From assembly GCA_014871385.1 (NCBI GenBank), contig CM026426.1, positions 36,643,918 through 36,707,917 of the forward strand: 64,000 nt of DNA, read 5' to 3'. The notes under the pieces are model-generated. The model saw nothing but the letters and a program-made list of their open reading frames with translations. It was not told the origin of the DNA and did no database searches. The position numbers and the translations under genes were made by a program. This stretch comes from Ceratodon purpureus. Taxonomy: Eukaryota > Streptophyta > Bryopsida > Pseudoditrichales > Ditrichaceae. Below, in pieces: positions 46,152 to 58,634 of this stretch (the stretch's first letter is position 1; each line of letters begins with the position of its first letter).

Positions 46152-47072
46152 CCCCTAAATGCTCTTGAAAATTTCAGGCTCAAACTGTCTTTTGATACCT
46201 CTTTGTAAAGCAAGCTGATTTTTTTAATTTCATAACATTCTTTTGCAATTTCAACCGTAGGATCTTATAAATAACTCATCGAAAAGCTATTTCTCAAATT
46301 TTTAGAGTCAGAAACCAAACCAATCACAAGATCATGATGTTTAAACTTCCAAGACAAGTTATTTCCAATCCTTCAAAAAACTAAAATCTTGTCTTCAACG
46401 AATTTTCAGAAAATATGCTTTAGAATTTTAGAATGGGCAATTGCATATCCTATTTAAAGAATGACTTGAGATTCTTCACAAAAAAATTCAAAACACTAAA
46501 CCTTGATTTTCATCTTCAAACCATAAATGATTAGAATAAGATGTAGAATAGAGGGAAAAACTAAACTACTAATTTTGTCCACATGAAAATAGATATTGTC
46601 AATTCCAACGGTGAAAACGATATAACAAGTAACCAAAAACTTTTCCAATTTTTAATTTTGGAAAATTGCTAAAATCGAGTTCAAAATCAATAGTTGAAGT
46701 TATTTTTGATGAAGAGTTGACCGAACTGCCCGCATAATTTGACTTCTCATATCTCTTACCTCACTTATTGGATTGGCATGGCTCAAAGCTTCCTATGTGC
46801 ATACAAATCAGTAGAAAATGATGATATTTTAATTTATTTTTTAGAAAAAGATTTGAGTTTTTAATATGTTGCCCGCGTTGAGATTTTGAACCTTTAATCC
46901 TTCATATATTTTGCATTACATATCAGAATCATATGAAACAAAGCTTGACATGTACGTAATGACTTAAGGAATCTACATACAAAAGCTAAAAACTTAATAA
47001 TTATTTTTGAAGTCGTAGCAGCCTGCCCAAAATAGGCTGCGACCACATTTTGGTCGCTAGTGCATTTAGGGG
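46152..47072. mobile_element. TTAA-flanked inverted-repeat element, copy A (921 bp)
   Basis: Left end CCCCTAAATGC after TTAA (46148-46151). The right end is the complement of CCCCTAAATGC followed by TTAA (47073-47076). The perfect inverted terminus is 11 bp. The interior is AT-rich and non-coding. TTAA duplication and a terminus starting CCC fit piggyBac-like elements, which would be unusual in plants. The interior includes short coding-like text (TGCCCGC/GCCCAAAATAGG) also hinted at in copy B. Confidence 0.65.
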
Positions 47073-47076
47073 TTAA

Positions 47077-47960
47077 GGTGCAATAAGTGGATCACAGAAG
47101 TATCAACTGATCATTTTGTAATAACCATCTAATTGACAATATAAACAAGATTAAACTAATGAATTTCTATGAATTGGATCATAATAATGTTATAATATTA
47201 AAATGTTTTTCAAATTTACTAAAATATCCTATGAGGTTGAACTTGTAGTACTACAATAATGCGGTATTATATCTTTCAACTTTAGTAATTTTTGAATCTT
47301 CTCAAAAACGCATTGGTATCAAAAACAAATGATGAAAAATATTTTGTGTTAAAATATGAACTTGCAATGTCATAAAATGTCTCATGTTTTCCATAAGGAT
47401 AAAATATGATTTTAAAACCTAGACATTGATAATACATAAAATTATGCCGAATCTTCTCAACACCAGGGATTATCCTTGACTCTTAAAGATAAATAACTAG
47501 TTGTAAATTATAATTCAAGGGTCCAGATATATTAAAACCATACTTTGGATACAAGAAAATCAAACTACGAAACTTTTAGGCGTCCCAAGCGTCAAAATCT
47601 TGCATTTTGTATAATTAAAAATCAAATTATGTAATGTAAAAATCTAAAATAAAATACCAACATTAATCTAAAAGTTCTGTTTCAGAACAACCAAATTATC
47701 AAACTTACTTATGTTCTTTGTTTTCTCAAATTGACATGTCACTGTAATTATTAATAGACAATTAACAATTTCTGCCTTATTAATGTATTAATAAGATGAT
47801 ATTTATGTACAACTGTTAGTTCATTACATAAATAGACCATGATGGAAATGTTTAAATGGAAGTACAGACTTAGAAAGTATTCCGTGAAGGCTTAAATTGA
47901 CATTGCTTGATTATAATGTTTCCACTTCAAACAGTGTTAATTTCACTACCTTTCAAAATG
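47077..47960. other. AT-rich DNA before the LINE
   Basis: About 0.9 kb of strongly AT-rich sequence. No gene, RNA or inverted repeat is recognised. Confidence 0.5.
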
Positions 47961-48427
47961 AATCCCAATAAAAATTATCCCTTGCTCGAAAACAAGGGAG
48001 GAGGAGGCTGGAGCGATGCGGCTCCGAGAGCGCCCTGCGGCACGGCAGGGATTGATCGGTGCGTGCCTTTGCCACACATTGCCCCAGTGATTCGTGCAAT
48101 AGTTTCTCAATGCGTGGTCGGGTCTAGCTTGTCTCCAACTCGAGGATTGTTCGCCTTCGCCGATCGCCCCGACACCGGAAGCTGCCAACCACCGTGGAGC
48201 AACATTAGGGTTGTACTTTTCTTCCTTCTCCTCGTCCTGTTTGCTTTGTAATCCCTCTACGCAAGATCCAATGCACTCAGTTAGCTCGTGCCCACATGTC
48301 ACATAGTTAGGGGTGTAGTTTCAGTTCTAGGGTTTTCTCGTGGTGTGTGCCTTCACCAATGTGGGTAGACCCAGATCTAGGGTTTCCTCGGGATTTGTGT
48401 CTTCACCAACGTTCGTGGGGCGTCACC

Positions 48428-50545
48428 ATGGAAGACTCAGCCACATCAAGTTACGCTGCCACTCTGAAATCACACTTGGCACATGCCCCTATCAAGCCCT
48501 TGGCCAAAGAGGACCAAGCCCTAGCGGAGAAGCTCTAGCGGCATGAATCGGTGGAACCCGAGTAGGTGGGTGCATTAGCGCACATGGGTCAGTTCGCAGT
48601 GATTCACCCGACACGGGCCTCCTTAGGTGAATCCCTTCCAGCGGGTGTCGAAAGAAGTAGCGCAAGTTTCTTGATTAAGACAGAGTCATGTAAGGTCACA
48701 CTGTGTAGGGAGAAGATCCAGAAGGAAATGGATTTCTTCCAGAAGAAGGTCGTCATTGCTTACTTCGTGGGAGGATAGGTCTCTCCCTAGGCATTGCGTG
48801 AATGGCAGGGGGCAATTGCCAAAGAAGTCCATGGAGAGTGTCACTCAGGTAGAGAACTCGGGCATGGCTTTTTATAGATTACCACCACAGAGGAAACCAC
48901 GACACAGAAATTACTCATGCTCACACCCCACCTTTCTAAATGAGGAACATGTATTATGCAACCCTGGGTGCCAGGGTTCAATGCAAGCAAACCAACCCGT
49001 ACCAAAATGCCAATCTGGATCACACTTAAAGAAGTGCCAGACGAATTTATCAATAGTGCGGGAGACCTTGCTTTGAGTTTGAGCGCAGTTCTCGGGAGGC
49101 ATCGTGGTAACGCTAACAGCGCGGACCAAAAATTCTTTATCGCGGTACAGACAAGTGACCCCTTCGTACTCTCCATCGAAGCTGAGAACCCCATTACAGG
49201 AACAGTCACGGACATTCAGGTTGATTACACAAACCTTCCCATCAGATGCAGGTTCTGTTTGTCGACCTCTCATCTGCTTAAAGATTGTAGTGTTCTCCAC
49301 GGTACGAGGAAGGCACCGCAACGCAGTAATCTACCTCCCCAAGGCATCGGGGTGAGCGTGCCAGGCGCTGATTCACCAAGTTGGAGGATGCAGCGGAAAA
49401 CAGGCCGCCCAGGCTTCAAAGCCCTGCTCACGAAGGAAGCCACATGCCTAAGCAGGGAGAAGTTAGCGTATACCACAGGAGGAGTACAAGATAAGCAGCC
49501 TAGAGCCCCAAATGTGGCTCCTTCGGACCCCATGCCGCCCCCAGCACAAGTGAATACACCGGTCAGGGACGAAGCCCAGTCCCAAGCCACCCTAGCAGAC
49601 GCTCGCCCACGGAAAGGCTCCGTGGGGAAACCAACTGCCTCCCTTGACTGGAAGGGTTGGGTTCAACGCGAGAAGGAGAAAGGTTATGAATCGTCCCCTA
49701 ACCAAAGTGAATTCACAGACGAGTTAGAACTTCAGAAAGCAAATCTTGACTGGAGAAGACACCAAGCCACCGCGGAACCAGCTCAGTCACCTTCGGCCAT
49801 GATTGGAAGTTTACAGGCTCAAGAATTGAGACGTATCTTGGCCAAATCCTTTGAGAAGCAGAAGAGAGGCACGGCCAGTTGGTCCTCGGGCATGACACAG
49901 GCCAACGCACTCCCCTCCCAGAGCGTGTCACATGTCAACCACGCGGCAGCTACCATCGTCGGGTTCGGCTCGACCCCGACTCCTGCTGAACCACATGGGC
50001 AGGATGACACGGTTACGCCTCGGGAGACTCAACAACATATGGACAACGATGTGGAAATGTCGGATTATACACGGCCAGATGACATCGAACCAACAGAATA
50101 CGAGGCAGGAAACCAATACGACATAGATGACTCATTCGCATGTGCTAGGAGTGGCTTCGAAGGGAGCTTCGACAGGGGTGAAGACTCCCAGCAAGGAGAA
50201 TCTCGGCAAAAGACCTCCTCCAGTGAGTCAAGACGGCAAACTGACGGTCTTAGCTTCGGAGAGGAGCAACTCCCCCCTCCTCCAGCTTACAACAGTCTCG
50301 AAGAACAAATCCCGTCCCATCTTTTGCCGGCAATAAAAGAATGGTTGAGAGAGAAAGGTGTACAGGCCACCTTCCCCCCTTTGCCGAATCAACCTAGATT
50401 ATCTCAACAAACGATCGCCAGACTCAATGCCACGCACGGCCCTAAATCACCTGGTAAGGTGACGGCCAAGCGGAAGTCCTCACGCAACGCACGAAGTCCA
50501 TATCCCCGGCCAGCAGTAGCCAACAACCCCAACGCCCATGCATGA
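48428..50545 (+). pseudogene. LINE-1 ORF1: DUF4283-like, zinc-knuckle protein
   Basis: An ATG at 48428 (ACCATGG context) opens a frame that meets TAG at 48536 and 48563 and again near 48776, then a frameshift, before a long open stretch from 48956 to 50545. The N-terminal part resembles the DUF4283 domain of plant LINE ORF1 (QKEMDFFQKKVVIAYF). The long part has a CCHC knuckle (C-R-F-C-L-S-T-S-H-L-L-K-D-C, near 49249-49290) and a low-complexity Gln/Pro/Ser-rich tail. The protein would coat the RNA in retrotransposition particles. Its TGA overlaps the ORF2 ATG as ATGA at 50542-50545, which suggests coupled translation of ORF2. Confidence 0.75.
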
Positions 50546-53500
50546 AGTTGACAATCACAAGCCAGAACGTCCAAGGTATGAATGATGGGACGAAAACAGA
50601 CATCATTCGAAATTACTATCGTTCCCTTCTCAACGAACTTGACATAATATGTCTCCAAGAGCTCGAGCTACGCGGGTCGAAGCTGCAAGACATTCAGAGC
50701 TTGATGTGGCCTGGAGCTCGATTCTTTGGGGTGGAGGCCCAAGTAGCGTATAACAACCTCAACAACAGTGACGGAGCCGAGAGTGGCAGCATAGGAGCCT
50801 GGGTGTCACCTAAGCTGATTCACCTAATTCACTCTTCGGCCCAATGGTTCCGTCTCAAAGGTGTTCCTCGTCAGGATGTTGCGGTGCTTAATGTATATGC
50901 ACCCCACACCCCCCAAGAACGGTGTTCGCTCTGGGTTGAACTCATTGACGTTTTGCCCCGAGACTGCATGTGGATTATGTGCGGTGATTGGAACTTCGTA
51001 GAACATCGGCGTGACAAGTCGTCAGCCAGAGCTTCTAACACCACAGAGATAGAGAAGCAAATTTTCAGCGAAATGAAGACCCTATTTCAGATCGAGTATA
51101 ACTTTCCCCAAGGGAGCCGGTTCCGTTACTCCTGGGACAGTAAACGTGCCGACCGCCAAAGAGTGCTGGCCAGGCTCGACAGATTCTACTGATTTCCTTC
51201 AGCAAGGGGACCCGTCTCCCCCACAGATTACAAAATTTTAGGTGACAGCACGCATTCAGATCACCTTCCCGGCTGGAGGCGCATCTGGCTGGCACCTGAG
51301 ACCGGGACACTTGCGGTATCGGGAACCCCGCACCTCCACCCGGTGGAGGAGAGGGGGGGCCCGTGATCCGCAGCTGCGGGGAGGCTTCCTCCTCCCCTTT
51401 GGACGGGGTGTAGGTGGGGCCTCTTCCCCCTTTTCCCTCAAGGGAGGGCCCAGCCACCATCCCACACCCATCCCTTTCTCTCCAGCCCCCTCCATCCAAC
51501 CATCCCCGCCCCTCCCTTTTAAACCCATATCATTTTTTATTTTTTTAAAATTTACTTGGGAAAAAATAAAGGCTATAAAACCCAAAATTCAATGTGATCA
51601 ACTCTAGTAACCCCGTGATCGTTGTTTTGAGTAAACCCTAAAATTACTGAACGGGCAACGGGTCCTACCGGACCCGTCGCCCTTATTCAAACCCTTCTCG
51701 CTCCGCTCGATGGGTTTGAAAAACCTTATATTACTTATGTAAATTTCTGAGACCATTTGTCTCAAAAAAAAAAAAAAAATTTTAAAAAAAATTTAAAAAT
51801 TTAAAAAGTAACAAAATTTAAAAAAGGGGGATGGAGGGGGCTAGAGGGGGCTGGAGAGAGAGGGATGGATGAAGGATGGTGGCTGGGCCCTCTCTTGAGG
51901 GAAAGGCCCCACCCACACCCCGTCCAAAGGGGAGGAGGAAGCCTCCCCGCAGCTGCTAATGACGGGCCCCCCTCTCCTCCACCGGATGGAGAAGCGGGGG
52001 TTCCCGATACAACAATCTACCCCCTGAGACCAAACGTAAGTCCTCTTATGTTATGAATGCTTCATACCTCCAAGAGAAGGAAGTCCAAACCCGGATCCGG
52101 AACATTTGGACAGCCACGGCACACTTGCCTTCTTTAGTCGCATTCGGAGATGCGTTAAATATTACAGAGAATATTGCATCAAGAGGGCGCAGGAGAGCAG
52201 AGCGGAGGAGACGCTTTGGCGAGCAAGATTGGAGCAAGCAGTGGCAGTGCTCCATACCGCCCCTACCGATCCTGAGGCCCAAGACGAGCTGGCTAAGGCA
52301 GCAGAATACCTGGGGGGGGTAGAGAAACGCAAAGTCGAAGGCCTCCGCTTGCGAAGTAGGATCAAATGGAAGCAAAACAGTGACAAAGGCTTGAGGGAGT
52401 TTTTCCAAGCCCACCAACAGAGATTCTCAGCGGCCCAAATCACCGTGTTAGAGGATGCAGGAGGGACAGCTCGCACTCACCAGCCCGACTTGGAGAGGAT
52501 TTGTCAAGAATACTACCAAAAGCTCTACTCCACTGGCACAGAGACAGAGGAGACTCGGGCCGCCGAAGCAAATGCTCTCGGATGCATTCCTGACAAGTTG
52601 TCGGATGAGATGAAAGGCTGACTCCAAGCACCACTCTCCCTCTCAGAATTAACGGCGGCGGTAAAAGACATGAAGGCAGGTAAAGCACCCGGGCTAGACG
52701 GAATTGTCTTGGAATTCTACAGCAGATTTTGGGACACTTTAGGCCCTGACTTCCTAATCATGGTGCAAGAGAGCATTCAGCAAGGGCGTTTGCCACCGGG
52801 TGTGACGCACGGTATGATTGTGTTGCTACACAAAGGGGGACCGCGGCAAGCACTCACGAACTGGGGTCCGATTACGCTCCTCAACATGGGGTACAAGATA
52901 TATGCCAAGGCCTTGCAACTTCGACTGCAACCAGCCCTCATGGACATCATCAGCCATGACCAGTCGGCTTTTTTGTCCATGAGATTCATTCTTGATAACC
53001 TTTTTCTCACGCTGGAAACCATCACTTGGGCGGAAAAATCAAACCAGGACTTACTGTTCCTGAAACTCGATTTTTCTAAGGCGTACGACATGGTTGAGTG
53101 GGGTAGCCTCTTCCGGGTAATGGCCTGTATGGGCTTCCCTGCGGAATTCACCCACATGGTTAGCCTCCTCTTCAAGGATGCGGCGGCGGCCGTTAAAGTT
53201 AACGGTGTTCCATCGCCTCAGTTCGAAATCCAGAGGGGAGTAAGGCAAGGGTGCCCCCTGGCACCCTACCTATTCCTTATAGTTTCGGAAGTGCTCAACC
53301 TCATGGTGATGAAGGAGGCAAGGCTAGGGAGGATTCAGGGCATCCAACTTCCGGTTCAGAACCGTCAGCAAATTCTAGCTCAGTACGCGGACGATACGTC
53401 GTTCACCTTGCTCGGCATTGAGGACAAGGTGAAGAATCTCATTCAGACCCTGAACTCTTTTTGTCTAGCCACCGGTCTCATACTCAAGTGGACTTAGTCC

Positions 53501-55656
53501 AATGGGTATTGGAAGAGCAGCCGATTACGAGACAGGCCGTCTTGGACAGACGAGTTGGGAATCACGTGGGCAGATAACGCTGGAGTTAGCAAGCTATTGG
53601 GGGCCCCATTTGGTCTATCCTTGTCGACGACTGATGTAAACTCCTTCTTGCATACCAAGCTCACGACCAAGTTAACGCATTGAAGCACCACAAAAATTAA
53701 CCATACAGGGCGGGGCGTGATAGCCAACAGCATTCTCCTATCATCCTTATTTTTCTTCTTCTCCGTATGGGGAGGAACTAAAAATGGCATAGCGAAGCTG
53801 AAAACCTCAATTCTCAATTACCTTGCGGCAGGGGAACTGGAACGGTCAAGAGCCTGTGTAGGCTGGCTGCAGTATTGTCAGAGCAAAGCGGAAGGGGGCA
53901 TTAAGCTAATCAACCCCGAGGATGCAGTAGCAGCACGCATGGTGAAATGGATTATCAAGGCCCTCGAGCCAGGGCAATCTAACTTACACCTCCTGCTTCG
54001 GGATAAGTTAGCACAATATCAACCCTACAGCGGAGGAAGATGGAATTCTAGCCTCGAGTTCTGTTTCATACCCAAGCATTAGGCCCGAACCGGCTCAATT
54101 ATCAGGAACCGGGTGATTCCGTCCTGGAAAAGTATTCTCCACTCCCTCAGCCTAGTTCCTCCCAAATCATGGGACGAGCTTATGTGCATGAGCTGGTGGT
54201 AGAACCCTTTCCTTCCACATATTGGGCCAGATTTTTCTAAGGCTCGTGCCGCGAAACTCCACCAAGCAGGTTTATGTCGCTATCGAGACGCCTGGTGCAG
54301 GGGCCGACTTATGAACTTCGACAAAGCCGTGGGACGTTTCAGACTACTACCAGAGGAGGCCGGGGCATGGGAAGCATGCCTAATTTCGGCTCGGCAAACA
54401 TGGAGAAGCCTTTTTCAGGACCAGCGTGCCGCCATCAACAATGAGTGGGTTGGAATTTTTGCTGACAATCAAACACCCCTGCCAATACTAGTGTGTTGCA
54501 CAGGGGAAGAATTCTGCCCAAAACCAGGACCAGGAATGCAGAGCGTGCCAATGTCGATTGAGACATACCAAGTTAATGTGCAGTCCGCTAACCTCTCCCC
54601 GATCCCCGACGAGAAACGTCTGGCAACCGCAGTCTGGGATGCTAGGGGAGATGACGCCGTCAATGATGTGATCGAGTGTATTCGAAGAGTGCGCGTAATT
54701 GAGGTAAAGAGGGGCCCGAAGAAGACCAAGATCCTCCTATACTATGGCCGCACACATGACTTGGAATGGGACCCGGCTCAGTTTGCCTGGCCCAAACAGG
54801 TTCCACTCATGGAGTACACCGCCAATCTTGGCAGAAAACTGCTTCTCAAGAGACATCCCGTCCCTTCTATCGTTGGGAGGAAATGGAGTGGTATCCTTCC
54901 TTTGTCATACAAGTTGAGATGGTTGAACGTGTGGGACACGGACCGGGTCAAGAAAGAAGGAGGTCTTATTTGGGCCGTATGGCACAAGGACGTGGAAGTG
55001 AATGTTTGGCGAGGTAAAGGCCAACATGACGCAGATCAATGCTGCCCTGTGTGTATGTGCAGAATTAGGGAAACAATCCTACATCGTTTTTGGCAGTGTC
55101 CGTCTGCTGTGAAGGCCTGGACGTGGAGAATGCGCATTATGGAAGCCCTTATGCCCCGTGGCTCCGGGGATGCAAGACTGGTATACAGCGCAGTGGACAC
55201 GGACCCTATCGTAGCTGCACCGGCCAGCCAGATCAGCCACGCGGCAGGCCGGAGGCAAGCCCCGCGGCAAGCGCGGAGGCTAGCCCTGAAGGTAGCCTGG
55301 GTGGCAGCCCCGTTGTTTTCAATTCGAATGTCATGTTTCAGGGGAACCAGCTCGGAGCTCACAATCCTGACGTGGGAGACCTCAATCTTCCACCGAGGTC
55401 CCGTGGCTCCAGCCCGGACCATGCACCCCCCGGCCCGGCCCAAGCGTTTCAGACGAGGCTCAGCCTCACTTGGAAGCATGGGATTTTCGCCCACCGCATG
55501 CCCAGACGGTTCCGCCAGGTTGGAAAAATCTGGCTCCTCATGCATGGAGCCATCATGTGGTTCCTTTGGAGGGAAAGAAATGATGCGGTCTTCAACGGGG
55601 TGCAATGGCACACTGAAAAGCTGTGCTGCAAGATCTGGATGGAGATGATTGAATAA
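50542..55656 (+). pseudogene. LINE-1 ORF2: endonuclease, reverse transcriptase, zf-RVT
   Basis: ORF2 starts at 50542. The apurinic-type endonuclease is recognisable by N-V-Q-G, Q-E-L, G-D-W-N and the S-D-H motif (about 51256). A TGA at 51190 interrupts it in frame, and a foldback element (51304-52022) then splits it. After the insertion the frame resumes, shifts near 52115, meets TGA at 52619, then covers the reverse transcriptase: L-D-F-S-K-A-Y-D, G-V-R-Q-G-C-P-L-A-P-Y-L-F and the Y-A-D-D catalytic box (about 53380-53400). More stops follow at 53495, near 53680 and at 54080. The C-terminal Cys/His cluster (C-C-P-V-C...H-R-F-W-Q-C) lies at about 55040-55110, and a final frameshift places the last W-R-E-R-N-D segment in another frame. 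It is clearly dead. Confidence 0.82.
51304..52022. mobile_element. GC-rich foldback MITE, Mutator-like, inside LINE-1 ORF2
   Basis: CCTGAGACC occurs at 51295-51303 and 52023-52031, an exact 9-bp duplication. Removing the element and one copy joins the LINE endonuclease codons in frame, which confirms the boundaries. The arms are about 210-bp inverted repeats, very GC-rich (for example GTATCGGGAACCCC and CAGCTGCGGGGAGGCTTCC in both arms). The first bases (GGGACACTTGCG and GGGTAGATTGTT read inward) are only partly matched. The 280-bp centre is AT-rich and contains two hairpins: ACGGGTCC/GGACCCGT (about 51658-51680) and TTCAAACCC/GGGTTTGAA (about 51686-51720). No coding capacity. It is unrelated in terminus to the big MULE. 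Confidence 0.82.
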
Positions 55657-55982
55657 GGCCGTATCGCCTGGACAAAGTTCCAAGCCATCGAGAAGAAATC
55701 ACATGGCAACTCGGCAAAAATTGACAAACAATTACTTAGTTTCCAATCTCTGTGGTGCAGGAGGCTCTTCGCCACAAAGGAAGGTGATCATCCCCGGTGG
55801 AATCTCATTGGTCCTAGTTTTAGAGCACTTAGCCAGGTCAATTAGTCTTGTCTTGTGTGTCGGTCAGTCCCCTGGCCTCGCCGGCCTTGGCGGGGCTGGC
55901 TTGTATTTTACTCTTTCTCCTCTTGTAGTAAAGGTAAACCTTTATTTGTGTCAAAAAATAAATAAATAAATAATCCCAATAA

Positions 55983-57088
55983 TTTGTTGAATAAAGTATG
56001 GTCTTTTAATATTATAATTATTATTCATTCAATATTTTTTTTTAAAAATGCTACAAGTTGAAATGGTAATTACTATTTAGGTGTTTTTTTAATGACTACT
56101 TCATGTTGGTAGCAATATCATCATATTTCAAAGTCAAGATTTTCACAAAGCAAAATGAGTAGTTTTGAAGAAATACCTCTATCTTGGGCATTTTGTGAAC
56201 TTGAATTTTTGAAAAATAATAAAATCTGCAAATATGTCTAGAATTTTCTGCCAATCTTTGACATCGTGCATATTACACACATATTTCACATAGTACTTAC
56301 ATACTACACACATTCTTCAGTTTTCTCTCAGTTATTCTAAATTTGTATCCATAATTTTTATGCAATATATTCTACAAAATCATTTAAGTATGATTTATTC
56401 ATAAACATTGCACATCATTTTTTCATAGAAAAATATCTCCAAATTTTTGTCACAAAGCATTCTTTGATACATCAGAGGCTCATGTCATCTACTTTAATCA
56501 CAACCCTTACTCAAAAGTAAAAAATTAATAACATACTGTTTCAATAACATGTGATGTGATGTATCGTAGACAGACAATAGCTGAACGCACAACATTACAT
56601 CACAACTATGCGTGGACACTACACTAGAGGTTGGACAAGGCTTCTTCTGTCATTAACATGGTATCAAATAATATTAATCCAAATGAAAAACGTATAATTA
56701 AATATATTTTCAACCCAAGTTCTGTATTAAATTAAAGTAAAATTTCAATCTTACATTGTTCAAATGGAACATCCAGTCACTGATTATTTTTTTACTTGTG
56801 TTGATTTTTGTATGACACTTTGTAGTTTGGAATGTTTAATCTAATTTGATCAGTGTATCATAAAATTCAATCCAAAGGTTAAATGTTTTTTTGGAAGAAT
56901 TGTTTTCCAAAATAGTGTTTAAAATTAGATTTAAAAAGATTGAAGGCCGACATACTCCTTCTAGATTTAAAAACAATTTTGAAAGGAAGTAACATAGTTA
57001 TAGAAAAATACATGAAATTTACAAAGAAAGTTATGGAAATTAAGTCACATGCTTACTAAAATCACAATTATAATATGGACATGGTTGT
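55983..57088. other. AT-rich DNA, no gene seen
   Basis: About 1.1 kb of AT-rich sequence following the LINE tail. No ORF with motifs and no inverted repeat. It could be intronic if the H+-ATPase exons to the right belong to a living gene, since their 3' side points this way. Confidence 0.45.
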
Positions 57089-57092
57089 TTAA

Positions 57093-57939
57093 CCCCTAAA
57101 GTTCAGAGGGTATTTTTCATCAAAACCGCCTCAAAACAGCCCCTCTTCAAAGCAAGGTGGATTTTGCAAAGTTGAGATCTTAATTAGTACATCTAACCGT
57201 AAGATCTTGTAGCTAACTTCTATGTCTACATGTCCACCAAATCTTACACACTCATTTTTCACCAATTGCAAGATCATTACGTTCAAAGTTGAAAAACAAG
57301 CTTTTTTTCCCTGCGCAAAAAGAGAACATCAGAGTTTTGAAGGCCCAAAAAAACATTTTTTTGCATTGTAGATTTTGGGGGTTTTGATGCACGTCAAAGA
57401 ATACTGAGTTAGCTGATTTTAAAGAAAAAATAATATTCAAAAAAGTTGTGGAAGGTTGCCAAAAAAATCATTTTCCGCTAGGGGGTATACTGAAATTCAC
57501 AAACAAAGGCAAGTTTTTGACAATAAAAATAGCATATGAATAAAATTTGGATTAAAAATCCGAACGGTGGGAACGGTGGGCATATGAATAAAAATCAGAA
57601 ATTTTTATTCTTGAAAAATATCAAAATCTCAATTTTTGATGGAATTTCAAAGTTTTGTCTTTGGGCAGATTTTGGCAATTTTGGGGAGTTTTGGGCAGAA
57701 TTTGCTGCATTCACAGTGGCTGTGAGCTTGCCCAAAGTTTGGCGGAGTGCAGCTTTTGACAGTCAAAACCCTGTTACCTTTTTACAGTATTTTCAAAAAA
57801 ATAAAAATAAAATTCTGCACAAACCTCTTCAAAATGCTTACCTACATTATTTTTTTCAAAGATTTAGGAATTAAATTGGAATTCTAAGAACCTGCCCAAA
57901 TTTTAAAAAGCCCATTCCAGGACAATTGCCCTTTAGGGG
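57093..57939. mobile_element. TTAA-flanked inverted-repeat element, copy B (847 bp)
   Basis: Left end CCCCTAAAG after TTAA (57089-57092). The right end is the complement of CCCCTAAAG followed by TTAA (57940-57943). It has the same family termini as copy A but a 9-bp perfect inverted repeat only. An ORF at 57536-57874 has no motif. Text such as AAAGCAAG-TG and CTGCCCAAA near the same relative positions in both copies suggests shared ancestry. Confidence 0.62.
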
Positions 57940-58110
57940 TTAAGTAAAGTTGTTCATTCCTTATTTTATCTAATTTTATAAGAAACATTAAAATATGATG
58001 GATTGCTAATCTTTAATATATTTGGAATAATATTTGAGTTATTCCTATTTGGTGTAATTTATGTTAATGATTAGAAATTACAGACCATAAGATTAAACAG
58101 ATCATCTTAC

Positions 58111-58634
58111 TCTAAAGTTTCTTTCAAACCATGTTGTTTCATGCATGATATAATAGAAAACAATGGTCATAATGGCTTGATAAATGCCCAAACAGAGCCC
58201 CTGAATAAATAAATCTTCAAGCCTCCAAGAATCTGGTTTTCTTGATGGAGTAACAATATCCTTTGTACAGTATGGATCTTATTCTTGTTGGTATAAAAAA
58301 ACAAGTGTACTTATACACCCACCCACATACTCACTCTCATATTTTAATGATATTGAATGATGTTTATACATTAGCATTGTAAAATATGTAAATATTTTAA
58401 AATATATGAATACTATAATAGATCAAACCTTAGAGATTGTCATTATGGTTCCATCGTTAAGAATGGCTATAACTAGAACCATGAATGGTGAAAAGTCAAA
58501 TTTCCATATAAGGCACAAAAGGCAAAATCCAACAACAATACGAACAGTGATGGATACTGCATATATGGTGTAGTTCTTCATTCTTTGAAATATTGAACGA
58601 CTGGTTAGAATTGCATGAATGATCACACTCAACC
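58111..58634 (-). CDS. Two exons of a plant plasma-membrane H+-ATPase (partial)
   Basis: Minus-strand exons are 58634-58429 (206 bp) and 58260-58111 (150 bp), separated by a GT-AG intron. They encode the region of the proton pump following the P-type hinge: G-L-S-V-I-I, a highly conserved [31 protein letters not shown], then [11 protein letters not shown] and Q-A-I-M-T-I-V-F. This matches AHA-type P3A ATPases, which pump protons out of the cell and build the membrane potential. Both exons are open, phases agree, and a further donor (AGA/GTAAGA) follows at 58110. I could not find the adjacent exons, so this is either a fragment or part of a gene with very long, transposon-filled introns. Confidence 0.82.

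Larger units (their letters stand above)
47972..55971 (+). mobile_element. LINE-1: full-length but decayed non-LTR retrotransposon
   Basis: AATCCCAATAA at 47961-47971 recurs at 55972-55982, giving an 11-bp target duplication. Between them are a GC-rich 5' UTR, ORF1 (nucleic-acid chaperone with a zinc knuckle), ORF2 (endonuclease, reverse transcriptase, Cys/His cluster) and a 3' tail of AAAT repeats (about 55953-55971). Without the 719-bp insertion plus its 9-bp duplication it would be about 7.3 kb. The ORFs carry stops and frameshifts, so it is inactive. The exact first base of the 5' end is uncertain. Confidence 0.85.
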
